This document shows, piece after piece, positions 20,013-29,929 of a stretch of DNA of 64,000 nt (positions are counted from its first letter, which is position 1; each line of letters starts with the position of its first letter). A model generated the notes under the pieces. The model saw only the letters and a program-made list of their open reading frames with translations, did not search any database and was not told where the DNA came from. The translations under genes were made by a program, and so were the position numbers. Source of the DNA: Azorinus chamasolen (lineage: Eukaryota > Mollusca > Bivalvia > Cardiida > Solecurtidae); the NCBI GenBank assembly GCA_963576725.1, contig OY755242.1, forward strand, positions 63,430,324-63,494,323, in the 5' to 3' direction.

Positions 20013-20106
20013 ATAAGCAAACGAATTTTATTCATGAGACCCCTAGTCATCGAGCCTACTCAACATTCTAGAAGTGTTTGGAAAGATAGGAAAATAAACC
20101 CACGCT

Positions 20107-20293
20107 TTAACCCTTTCCCTGTTCTATGTTTATTCAAAATTTCGATACCTACTTAATATGCATGGACAAAATATTTATAACGAAATGTGGAAGGTTGAAC
20201 ATTGTAACCATTTTGGAAACAGAGCAGACCCTGATCTGGGTCTATTCTGTTTGCATGTGCGTGAATACACGTTGATATGAAGGAAAGGGTTAA
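20107..20293 (+). mobile_element. T1 MITE with collapsed hairpin (187 bp)
   Basis: Both ends intact (TTAACCCTTTCCCTGTTC; AAGGAAAGGGTTAA), but the hairpin reads GAGCAGACCCTGATCTGGG, so about 30 bp covering the inner halves of both arms are missing. Confidence 0.9.
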
Positions 20294-20561
20294 AGTAATG
20301 GACTCGACAATTATGTAGTTGCATGTACTATAATAGTTATTTAATGAACTTGGAATTTCGCCGAAATACCTAGATATGAAAGTGTTCATTTGCCAACATG
20401 TTCAGCCGCCATGTGTTTCTATCATTTCTTCATGGAGTTTCGTTTCCTAATATTAAAAGTAGTGATTTTTTCTTACATGAATATTCATAAGCGAAATGGA
20501 TAAGCCTAAATGCATTCAACATTATGTAAAGGCTGACTAATGAATACTACATTGTAAAGGT
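20294..20561. other. No recognised feature
   Basis: Unassigned; TTACATGAATATTCATAAGC near 20472 may be a T2 scrap. Confidence 0.35.
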
Positions 20562-20745
20562 TTAACCTATTTCCTCCTACTGACATATTTTGATGCCTCT
20601 GTAAAAGTCATGTCTTGAAACTATTGTGATAAATATCACAATTGTTTAAAAAATAAACAGTTCACTTTCTCTAGTAAATGTTCATTTTCGGTAGATTTAT
20701 TCATGGAAGTTGGGTCTGAAAATAGTCTTGGAGGCAATGAGTTAA
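20562..20745 (+). mobile_element. T4 MITE with collapsed hairpin (184 bp)
   Basis: TTAACCTATTTCCTCC to GGAGGCAATGAGTTAA with the T4 body TTTTCGGTAGATTTATTC. The hairpin is reduced to TGTGATAAATATCACA, the outer 8 bp of each arm. Confidence 0.88.
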
Positions 20746-20923
20746 GTATACCAGTTGATAATTATAGCTGGAAAATAATCAACGAACCCGATTCCCACTT
20801 GAATACTCGTATAAATAACGATTTCCGTATTAATGTTTAATTCCTGCTGACATTCCAGTTGACATTCTTCCGTGATATAATCTCTTTTCCTTAAATCTCT
20901 ATAGACTCCGTTACTACACATGA

Positions 20924-21172
20924 CTAAACTCTTTACTCTATAACTACGCCCTTTTACGCCTTAGAAAACAGAGTAGACCAAGATCAGACGGCTCCTATAG
21001 GGGCCGTCTGATAAGGGTCTGCTCTGTTTGCTTATGAAATAATACAGACCAGAATATACAGTTTCGATCATGATAAAGAGTAACTCCATAGTGCAATTAC
21101 AAAAAAACAGTTATTTAGTATTCATGACGTCATTATTGTTTGGACACCCATAACCATAGAGTAAAGGGTTAA
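20924..21172 (-). mobile_element. T2 MITE, full length
   Basis: CTAAACTCTTTACTC to GAGTAAAGGGTTAA, hairpin GAGTAGACCAAGATCAGACG / CGTCTGATAAGGGTCTGC, centre CCTATAGG with a GG-to-GG transition. Then CATGACGTCATTATTG near the end. Confidence 0.87.
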
Positions 21173-21179
21173 TATGTAT

Positions 21180-21426
21180 TTAACCATTTCCTTCATATAA
21201 ACGTGTTTTCACGCATTTGCAAAAAGAGTAGACCCAGATCAGACGGCTCCTATAGGAGCCATCTGATCAGGGTCTGCTCTGTTTGCTAGTGGGATTTGAA
21301 AGATCTGTTTTAGTTATTAAAATGGCTACAGTGGTACACCTTCCATATGTCATTATAGCTATTTTGTCCATGAATATCCAGTAGGTATTTAAATGTGGAA
21401 TAAATATAGAACAGGGTAAGGGTTAA
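21180..21426 (-). mobile_element. T1 MITE, full length
   Basis: TTAACCATTTCCTTCATATA to GAACAGGGTAAGGGTTAA, 247 bp, hairpin GTAGACCCAGATCAGACGG / CCATCTGATCAGGGTCTGC. Only 7 bp separates it from the preceding T2. Confidence 0.9.
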
Positions 21427-21499
21427 TAGTTATACAATAATATGACTAATAGCTAAGTAAGAGCGTGACCAGTAGTAATATAAGTAACTGAATCTCTTA

Positions 21500-22330
21500 T
21501 TGAATAGAATTTAGGTGACGTGGGTCCATATAGAACGTTAAAAATTGTCACGTGATATACAAACCCCCTTAGGGGTTACGAGTACTCCATATGTCCAGCA
21601 ATGGCATCTGGCCTGTAATCCAAGGAGAATGAATAAAACTGAAATGACATTTATTTGTCCCATGATAATAGTGGTTCTGTTTAACTCTTTCGGCGCCAAT
21701 GTCGCCTGTTGGCACCATTGAAAACAGTGCAGTCCAAGGTCAGATGCCGCCTTTTCAAGGCGGCATCTGACCTGGGACTTCACTGTTTTCTGTATTATTT
21801 TAGCCCAAGCATACATGTTTTTTTAAACAAATGTTTTACTAATATACCTTTATTATTTAGTTTAAAATTATATTTAATATGAAAATATTATTGCAGACGA
21901 CACTTTTAATTTTGGCGCCAAAAGAGTTCAATGGGGAAAAAAAGAAATACTACAGTACGCCATTGTTTGTTACAATAATGTCACCTTCCTTCGACCAATT
22001 GGCACCATAACATACATGCACATGTGCGTATTTAAAAAAGTATTAACAAAAATAGCAGAAAGTTTATGATTTCCCGACTCAGAAGATTCTCAATACAGAG
22101 CTGCAATCTTGTTTTATATGATTTGTACTTGCCATGTGACCAGGTCCGCGCATTTTATGGACCAAGAGTCCAGTATGCCTATTACTTTCAAGTCAATTCA
22201 TTATTCATGACAATGGTGATTACATATACAATAGACTATTAATATTTAATACATGCGATACTAAGATTAAAAACTAGCAACATCCATAGTTTCCTTCCCA
22301 AAGTAAGTCGAAATTCCTTATATTCAACAA
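21500..22330. repeat. M repeat, copy 1
   Basis: GGTTACGAGTACTCCATATG, AAATGACATTTATTTGTCCC, GTCAATTCATTATTCATGAC, GATACTAAGATTAA correspond to blocks at 27180-27620 and 35930-36950. A long, old dispersed repeat of unknown class; T7 is inserted in it. Confidence 0.55.
21681..21930 (+). mobile_element. T7 MITE, full length (250 bp)
   Basis: TTAACTCTTTCGGCGCCAATG to TTTTGGCGCCAAAAGAGTTCA. Hairpin GTGCAGTCCAAGGTCAGATG / CATCTGACCTGGGACTTCAC, centre CCGCCTTTTCAAGGCGG. It inserts in M. Confidence 0.85.
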
Positions 22331-22382
22331 GGAGGTTATCAATTATTGACGACAGCGAAAAGCGATAAAAATTACAAAAATA

Positions 22383-22830
22383 CTTCGGGTCTTCGTTGTT
22401 ATAATTTTGAAGCCAATTCTCCCGAAGAAATTTTTATTTATGCAAAAATGGTTGCATTCCGGTAACGATAAAGTATAAAAGGAAAATGGACAGCTGGAGA
22501 CAAACAGAGCAAAAACGCAACGTTGTTGATAAAAATCCAAAATTGTTTTAAATACATATATTATTAAACATGCCTTTATAGCGACTTATGTGACCATTGA
22601 GGTCGCAATATTCTTCACCTGTGTGGCGTAATAAATTCCCTTCCGGTTTTTATTGAACAGTGAAGCTGCACAGGAACAGCGGACATGTGCAAATATTTGA
22701 CCGTTAAAAAGTATCTTTTGAAACAATAACATCTCTTAGGACTGATGGGTGATGACAACAACACTTCGGTTCTTCGTTGTTGTAATTTTTAAAGCCAATT
22801 TTCCAGAAGAAAACATTTCAAATAAACTTA
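22383..22830 (+). repeat. Two direct copies of a ~65-bp block, 379 bp apart
   Basis: ACTTCGGGTCTTCGTTGTTA ... GAAGCCAATTCTCCCGAAG (22383-22430) and ACTTCGGTTCTTCGTTGTTG ... AAAGCCAATTTTCCAGAAG (22762-22810). No other family recognised between or around them. Confidence 0.65.
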
Positions 22831-23261
22831 AAAACGCCGAGTTTGACGAAAACCGAACGAATATTTATAACAGTGAAAACATGTGACATTAAAATGCTCA
22901 CAGTAGCTGAAAAACAAATATGCCATGCAATAATGTGACAATTTTAAACCGACAATACCATAAACGCGTAAAAACGTCCAAAAGTTGTGTTACACCTTAA
23001 TTCCGCAGTCCTGAATTAAATTACGAAGGAAATCGGTGATGAGCACCGGTTACTCTCTACGAAAAGTCGGCTTCGTTTATCATTTTAAATAAAAAAAGTG
23101 TATCTCATTAATAAATCGATATGTTTACTGTATTTATTGTATTCATAGTTACATGTACATTACTTTCTCCGAGGCTATGACTAAAGCACAACCCTCAATG
23201 GACGTTGCGCCTTAGTATAAACAAGAAGGGTCAATATAATAAATACTATTGTAGTCAACTA
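22831..23261. other. No recognised feature
   Basis: Unassigned; no coding or RNA signal. Confidence 0.4.
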
Positions 23262-23328
23262 TCGGAAGTAAGTAAAACTGCTCCCGGTCAGACTCTGAGC
23301 AAGCATTATTTTGTTCAGCACTTAAGAG
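23262..23328. mobile_element. T5 end fragment
   Basis: CGGAAGTAAGTAAAACTGC, CCCGGTCAGACTCTGAGCAAG matches the T5 distal part. Confidence 0.45.
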
Positions 23329-23550
23329 TTAATAGCCCAATTTCCTCCTGAACTACTTTTATACCAAACATATTTGAATGAATATACCGAAAGGGGGCAT
23401 TTATTAGAGAAAAGGGGATGCTTTTAATTGTGTGGTTTTCAAACCATTGTGATAAATAGAGCATTTGATCATATGGAGCAAATGCTCTATTTATCACAAT
23501 GGTTTCAAAAGGTGACTTTTTACAGGGCGTTAAAATGGCAATGGAGTTTT
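23329..23550 (-). mobile_element. T4 MITE, 3' end eroded
   Basis: TTAATAGCCCAATTTCCTCC, GAATATACCGAAAGGGGGC, ATTAGAGAAAAGGGG; hairpin 23446-23509 (CCATTGTGATAAATAGAGC arms, centre TCATATGGAG). The final TTAA is not clear. Confidence 0.82.
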
Positions 23551-24574
23551 CGTACCTTCTTGCGATTGAATATGGATATTTTTCTAGCATACATCTAACA
23601 CCACTGTCTTTTTTGGAAGTAATCATCTAACCCTTTACCGTGACTGCATAAACATGTATGTATACGTCTTTTTAGGTTTCGGACTACTTTCCGAAACCTA
23701 ATAGTAATGCATCCCCAGGGCATGCCTCAAGCAAATTTATAAAGAAATTCATATCCCATAATGCGCAATCAGACCACTGTTATACTACGAAAAATCAATT
23801 TATGCTTACAATGCATACGTTCATTAACCCAAATGCCGACATTTTGAATGGTTTAAAGTTGACAGAATGTTTATCACGTAGCGCCGATTAAGCGATTTAG
23901 TTATCTACGGGCGTATTTCATCCGTATTTCTACTTTCATTTTGCCAAAAATGTGATTTTGATAACACCCTTTGACAAAAATATAGTTCCAAGTGCAATGC
24001 ATTTGATAAACGATATCGATAATTCTTCATTTGGTATTTCTGTCAATTATTAAAATGCGGATGCAACTGTTTCAATTACCAATAATTTTGCCGTGTAAAA
24101 TGCTACGTTATATGATAAATTTGGTCGCGTACGAATATATACCACAGAGCGCCGGTAAAAATGGCCCAGAAAGTAATCGACTTCTAAAAGTCGTGCGTTT
24201 ATTTGAAATCTACAAGCATTTCTTGAATTTGTCGGATTGGTATGAACAGACAACGTTACGGAGAAAACAGTAATGAATAATGGTCCGAACATCGTCAATC
24301 TCTACATATTACACACGAACTATGGGAATGAAGATAACGACTGGAAATTGCAGGATACAGTATAAACACCCGATATGACGGGTATGACTCATATCCGCGG
24401 ATATGAATTTCGCAGCCTAAAATCGGCCACAATTTAAGCATTATTTTTCTTATTAGAAAAACCTTTCATCGAGCTTATTGGCTAATATTGTCCATATTTA
24501 TTATTTGAAATACGTAAATTTAATATTCAGTGCATAATAAGTAGTAACAGCCTGGAAAATTCTACTCGTCCGCT
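23551..24574. other. Unassigned ~1 kb
   Basis: No repeat or gene recognised. A small stem GGTTTCGGACTACTTTCCGAAACC lies at 23674-23697, just after a T2-like TAACCCTTTACCGTGAC scrap (23630). Opposite-strand frames of about 80 codons at 24031-24298 show no motif. Confidence 0.4.
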
Positions 24575-24805
24575 CGCTATGACGAGTAAAATATAAAAAA
24601 ATAATAAATATAAAATAAATGAATTATTATTTAATTTACTGTAATTTAGTTAATAAATAAATAAAATTTAATAATTTAATTTATTTATTATTATTTTTAT
24701 TATTATTAATAATTTATTATTATAATAAAAATAAATTAATAAATAAATAAAATAAAATAATAAATTTAATATAATTTAATTTATTTAATTTAATTTACTG
24801 TAGTT
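24575..24805. repeat. A/T-only low-complexity tract
   Basis: Nearly pure A/T, built from TAAA, TTAA, AATAAT and TTAT runs with local palindromes. It begins after GACGAGTAAAATATAAAA. Confidence 0.9.
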
Positions 24806-25329
24806 ATATTTGAAGTTGAAGAAAGCTAAAAAAAATCATAATATTCGGCACCGACCCTTCTGCACGAAGGAGCACGGACCGTAGTGAAACGTTCCGGAGA
24901 TATATGGATAACCTTGAGCCTCAAAAGCAATCTGTATTCTGAATGCATCAGAAGTATTTATATTGAGTTTAGAAGATCATAATTATATTTTTACATAATG
25001 TGTGACAAGCATCGTAAACATTGATCATAGACTTTTCTGTTCTATAAGACCCATGTTTATAATGTGTGTAATGTCTTAGAAGACTTGGTACCAGGTTGTA
25101 AGCATTTAAGGATAATTACTCCAATTATAGAGAGTTAGTATGTAGTTATAAAAAAAGATAAAGTGGACTTATTTTATTGTATGTGTTACATACATAATGT
25201 TAATTATAACATATGCTGAACGTATATAATTCTTGACAATTTTTTGTTTGTAGTGTGTGTTTAAGCTTTTTCCCCAGCATTAATCTGTGTTAACATACAA
25301 GCATGCTGTTATTTTCACCCCTGGTATAT
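24806..25329. other. Unassigned, with a GC-richer stem region
   Basis: GACCCTTCTGCACGAAGG (24854-24871) can form a short stem and is followed by ACGGACCGTAGTGAAACG and TTCCGGAG. No second copy in the window; function unknown. Confidence 0.35.
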
Positions 25330-26700
25330 AATAATGTCCCAAAATGAAGTAGAGGGACATATTGTGTTTGCTCCGTTTCTTATTATTCTTTCTTCCGATT
25401 CTGATTCTTCCAATTGTTCATCTTCCGTCATGAACTTGTCAGTAAGACTAAGTAATTGTCCGATCCTAATGAAACTTCATATGAATATTGCTTGATAAAT
25501 GCAGATGTACATCCCACTTTTTATTTTTTGAAAATCACCATAACTAAATGGTTGGCTATTTAGATAGTGTTTGGCGAAGTTATATATCATTCGATTTTTT
25601 GCTGAAAATTGGTATCATGGGATATTTGAGTACTCCAAGTCAATTGGTTTGTGTTTCGAAAGTACATATATTGGTTGATTTTGCTAAAAATTGGTATTAC
25701 GGTATATTTTGGCACTCGGGACTAATTTATAGGTCTTTTTAAAGAATTGGTTGCCATAGTAACTGAGTGATGGCTCTGATTGGTCGAAAATTTAGATACT
25801 TTTCGGCAAATTCATATATTGTTCGATGTTGCCGAAAATTGGTATGTCGGGATATTTTGACACTCAGAATTGATTGGTATGTCTTTCGAAATGATTTGTT
25901 GGTATGGAAACTGAATGGTGAGATCTGATTGGTCAAAAGTTTAGATATTCAAATTTGCTGAAAATTGGCATTTAGGGGTATTTGGTATCCCAAACTCAGT
26001 CAAGTTGTTTTGAAATACTTGGTTGCCATGGTAATGGAGTAGTGTCCTCTGAATGGGTCACAATTTACATATTAGATTTTTCGAAAACTTTGGTCAGTAG
26101 GGATATATATGCAGTTGTTTCAAAAGTGCTGGTTGCCATGTAACCAAGTGCTCACTAATGGCCTGTTATTGGTTGAAATTTAGATATTATGCTCACCAAT
26201 AACAGTTGTAAGTTTCGTTTAGGGGACATTCTGCAACATATTCTGTTACAATTAGATCTTGTTAACTGTATGATATTTAGATTCACATGGCATATATACT
26301 TTATCCAAACGTGGTTGTAGTGTATAGATGGATAGGTGATTGATGCACGCCAAATACTGTTACAATCCACCAGTTAGTAGCAGAAATATGACCCTTTGTT
26401 GCTTTCAGATAGCCATATAGGAAATGTGACTGTTAGAAGTCATATCTTGGAACAGCTTGCTCAGATTTCATTTAAATTTGACGAGGTATTTACATGGATA
26501 GGTGCATGAGGCACAATATATGACGCCAACGTCGGCCAAATAATAATAGAGTAATGGCCCTTTACTAAATTCAAATATAAATTTAAGTAAACTTCAGGCA
26601 AATTGAAGTATTGGAACTGCACTGTGTGCTACTAGTCATCAATTTATTTCTTTAAACAATATCTTAAACACTGACAGGATTTTCAGAAAAGTTCACAGCA
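25330..26700 (+). repeat. L repeat with degenerate ~75/145-bp tandem section
   Basis: Starts near AGTAGAGGGACATATTGTG, a block I associate with mollusc repeats. GCTGAAAATTGGTAT-like segments recur at about 25602, 25680, 25825, 25955 and 26080, with TTGGTTGCCATRGTAAC and CTGATTGGTC between them. From 26305 it matches 9560-9830. Frames such as 25548-25742 are by-products. Confidence 0.65.
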
Positions 26701-26889
26701 ATTATGTTCAGATGACCTGTCAATTTTAACAAACAGTTCCATTAAACACCATTTTAGTTTAGGAAATGATGTTTTAGAGGTCATCTTACTATGTATCAAT
26801 GGTACCAGTCCTTCCCTACCAAGCTTTTTCGTATTGTATAGTCACAATCGACATCTATATGGTCCGAAACCTTCAGTACTGTCAGTACT
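26701..26889. other. No recognised feature
   Basis: Unassigned. Confidence 0.35.
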
Positions 26890-27100
26890 TTGATTATACC
26901 TTTGCAAACAAAGCAGGCTAAGTCAGATGTTTCCTACAGTAAGTGTCTCATGAGTGTCTGCTTGGTATGTTTATGGAATGATATACCGGTAAATCTGATT
27001 CTACAGTTTTTTTGTCGTGGTAAAAGATTTATCTTTCATATGCCATTTAAACGTTCATCTAGTTAACGCCCATAATCTCGAATCTCAGACTGTTAATATA
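26890..27100 (-). mobile_element. T2 MITE remnant
   Basis: CTTTGCAAACAAAGCAGGC, TTTCCTACAGTAAGTGTCTC, TGAGTGTCTGCTTGGTATG, then GATTCTACAGTTTTTTTGTC. Ends not visible. Confidence 0.5.
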
Positions 27101-27700
27101 GTGGTAAAAAGTACAAACCCTCTTCAGAGAATTCCCAAAAGGAGTTGTGTTTCTTGGGCTACCATGCTTGCACTTCTCCTAAGACCAATTGCCCGCATTC
27201 TTACAACCAAGAGTCAGTCATGCCTGTCTTAGTTCATTCGTTATTCATGACAATGCTGATTAAATGTACACTCCAATGGCAACTTATAAATCTCTGTGAG
27301 ACTAAGACTCAGGCAGACAATGCAATACAAATAAAGTTAGTCATAATCTATAACAAGGAGGTATACATACAGTTTGGCTAATTATGACAAAAGAAAAGAT
27401 TTTAAGCGACGTGAGTCTATAGAGACATTTAAACTTGTTTTGCATGTAATATTCAAAACCCTTGAGGTTACAAAAGTTCCATACATCCAGTTATAGCATC
27501 GGCTCGCCAAAGAACCTGTCACAAAGAAGGTATAGAACGGAAATGACTTTTGTTTGTCCCTTGTTGATAATGATACTTGTTATTGCGAAAACAGGAAATG
27601 TCACAGTAAACCATTATTGTCTTTGCCGTTATTGACACATTCGCTCAATTGCCCATAAAACAATCCTACAGATGTGCATGTGCTCCAACAGTATCAGTAT
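27100..27700. repeat. M repeat, copy 2
   Basis: GACCAATTGCCCGCATTC, AACCAAGAGTCAGTCATGCC, GTTCATTCGTTATTCATGAC, GTGAGACTAAGACTC, then ACCCTTGAGGTTACAAAAG, AAATGACTTTTGTTTGTCCC, CATTCGCTCAATTGCCC. Compare 21500-22330 and 35930-37000. Confidence 0.55.
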
Positions 27701-27725
27701 ACATCAAATAGCTAGTGGCGGTATC

Positions 27726-28128
27726 TTAACCCTTTACTCCATGAATATTCATGTCAGAAATAATGATACAATAAAACCTCTCTATAACGGCCACTATATT
27801 GTGTTAATTAGTTGGTATTTAGGGCAGGTGACTGCTTAAAGTTTTACTTTCACCTTGCTTTAAGCAGACACCCGCCTTTAACACAAAATACTTGATGTAA
27901 TTTAGTGGCCGTTATAGAGAGGGTTTACTGTATCATGAATATTAATTGGTTGTATTTTCATAATATATGTAGCATATGAACATATGACATTTTGACCATG
28001 ACAGAAATTGAAGAATACGATCTATATTACATCATAAAGCAAACAGACCAGACCCTGATCAGAGGAGCCGTCTGATCTGGCTCTACTCCGTTTGCATAGA
28101 ATGGCGTATCAATGGAGTAAAGGGTTAA
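27726..28128 (+). mobile_element. T2 MITE, full length, interrupted by P1
   Basis: TTAACCCTTTACTCCATGAA to GGAGTAAAGGGTTAA. After removing P1 the body reads continuously (GAAATAATGA / TCATGAATATTAATTGG). Hairpin partly deleted (CCTGATCAGAGGAGCC). Confidence 0.88.
27769..27930 (+). mobile_element. P1 MITE (162 bp), nested in T2, hairpin shortened
   Basis: CAATAAAACCTCTCTATAACG and its inverse form clean termini, flanked by TA (27767-27768, 27931-27932). Core GGTGACTGCTTAAAG / CTTTAAGCAGACACC; inner arms absent compared with 48280-48456. Confidence 0.88.
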
Positions 28129-28338
28129 CACATACCTAGCTGTGGAATATTAATGTCTACTCGAATCAAGATCTGGATCAAGTTTGACTACTTCCGATTC
28201 GACCAAGATATCTAAGAAACTATTGGCCAAGTGTCAAACAGCTTTTATCCTGATGAGACTACAAGGTACTTGGAATCTCAATGAATACGATCGGTTTGCA
28301 CGTACAAATGAGATCAAGTATGGCGGAATACGGGTTAA
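28125..28338. mobile_element. T5 MITE, shares TTAA with both neighbours
   Basis: TTAACACATACCTAGC ... GATCTGGATCAAGTTTGAC, AAGTGTCAAACAGC, CTGATGAGACTACAAGG, then GGAATACGGGTTAA. The TTAAs at 28125-28128 and 28335-28338 are common to the adjoining T2 and T6. Confidence 0.7.
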
Positions 28339-28547
28339 CCGTTACAAAGCTTACTGTCAAATGGACTATTCCAAAATTCAAACAGGTCAAGTTTATGGTG
28401 AATATTAAGGTATTTTTCTAAAGAAAACTAACATGACAAACAGTGCAAACACTGGTAAGAGGACTCATCTGGGAGCTCTCTCATATGGGTCTACACTGTT
28501 TGGAAATTTGAACATCAGTTACTCGTGTCCCGCATAGTAAGGGTTAA
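28335..28547 (+). mobile_element. T6 MITE, full length (213 bp)
   Basis: TTAACCGTTACAAAGC, body CAAATGGACTATTCC and GGTCAAGTTTATGGTGAATA, hairpin ACAGTGCAAACACTGGTAAG / CTCATATGGGTCTACACTG, end CGCATAGTAAGGGTTAA. Confidence 0.82.
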
Positions 28548-28683
28548 ATCTGAACTGGTTATATTTGCATGTTTGCCTGTCTGTGGTAAAGAACTGTGTG
28601 TATGTTTTTTGAGATCTTACATCTCAGATACTCGCAATTAGAAGAAGATAATCGTCTCTTGCCCTGTTCGGACTATGAGTATA

Positions 28684-28874
28684 CAGTTAAACCCTATTAA
28701 CCGAACGTTAATTCTAGCATGAATATCGGACCTGGAAACTGGTGGCAGCTAAATGCAGGGTAAAACGCCCGCAGAAAGCTCCTCTTGGAGATTTCTGCAT
28801 TACTTTCGCCGCGCATTAAGCACCCACCTGCCAATTAATTCTTCTCTACTAGAACTAGCCTATGGGTTTTACTG
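28684..28874 (+). mobile_element. P1 MITE, full length (191 bp)
   Basis: CAGTTAAACCCTATTAACCG to CTATGGGTTTTACTG, TA both sides. Core GGCAGCTAAATGCAGGG / GCGCATTAAGCACCCACC. Confidence 0.85.
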
Positions 28875-29929
28875 TACATGCATTGGATACAAGTATAACC
28901 GTCTACCTACCATGTGCAACTCCAACGTCAGATTAAATAAACCCTATTCTAGCATAGATACAATGAGAAAGAATGCTTGCATGCTTCCACACAATACTTG
29001 GCGTTTTTTGTTGTAATCCTAATCCTTTATTTGAGTGTGTATCTAATTTCAGACTTTTATTATCAATTCGTATAAGGCCAACTTCTGTGGACATCATTTA
29101 TAATTGCATGCACAAAACAAAACATATATCATTTCAACATGGTCATCGAGAACACACAACCATGTAGTATAATCAAACAGACGATATATTTTATCTAGAA
29201 TAAACATTGCTATTTTAGAAAAAGAATGATTACACATAAGAGAGAAATAGAATAGCAGCATATTAAAGGAAGACAGTTTGGATATCAATATGTTTTGTAT
29301 GTTTAAGATGTAACAACAATAACAAGGAACAGTTAATTTCCCATAAATGCAATTCAAATTACCCTAATAGTGCGGTACCCGTTCAGATTCTCAAAAAAAT
29401 CCCGGGATTTGGAGATGGTTTGTAGGTACATGTATACAATGAATTGTTACAGCATGCAAGTAATAACCGTTTCAAATCACAATGAGACGCTAAATAACTT
29501 AAATGTCTCATCCGAATCAGAACTCTGTAGACCTATACCAAAGGGCTCTCGCCGGAGCCTATTGATCAAAAGCTGCACTGTTTATCATATAATAATACAA
29601 ACTAATTTTCGGAGATAGATTTAGATACAAGTTTTGTTAAAATAGTATTCGTAAAACGAGGAGCCAATTTTAGTCGCTCATCAGATCAAATCAAAGTAAT
29701 TAATTGAATAGAAGTGCTTACATTTGACTGTCGTGCCGCTTGGATTATACAGATGGGATATATGCATACAATGGTAAAAAAATTCTCAAAAGCCAGACGT
29801 GATTACATTTGACAGACGCGACACTTGGATTATACAGAGAAAATTTAAACGTACACTAGATACACATTTAAAAACCACACTTATCAATCATATAGGAGGT
29901 AAGTATAATAGCGTTATTTTGGTTCACTT
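28875..29929. other. Mostly unassigned; one mixed core remnant
   Basis: 29470-29600 (AATGAGACGCTAAATAACTT, ATGTCTCATCCGAATCAG, CAAAGGGCTCTCGCCGGAG) looks like T5 and T6/T7 core scraps. The rest shows no family; the 29094-29357 minus-strand frame has no recognised domain. Confidence 0.35.

Noticed and set aside
21161..21187. T2 and T1 at 20924-21426 as one composite transposon
   Set aside because: They are separated by 7 bp with separate TTAAs and no evidence of joint movement.
24850..24905. Ribozyme-like structure (GTAGTGAAACG near a short stem)
   Set aside because: The conserved CTGATGA core of a hammerhead is not visible in the right position, so there is only a small stem.
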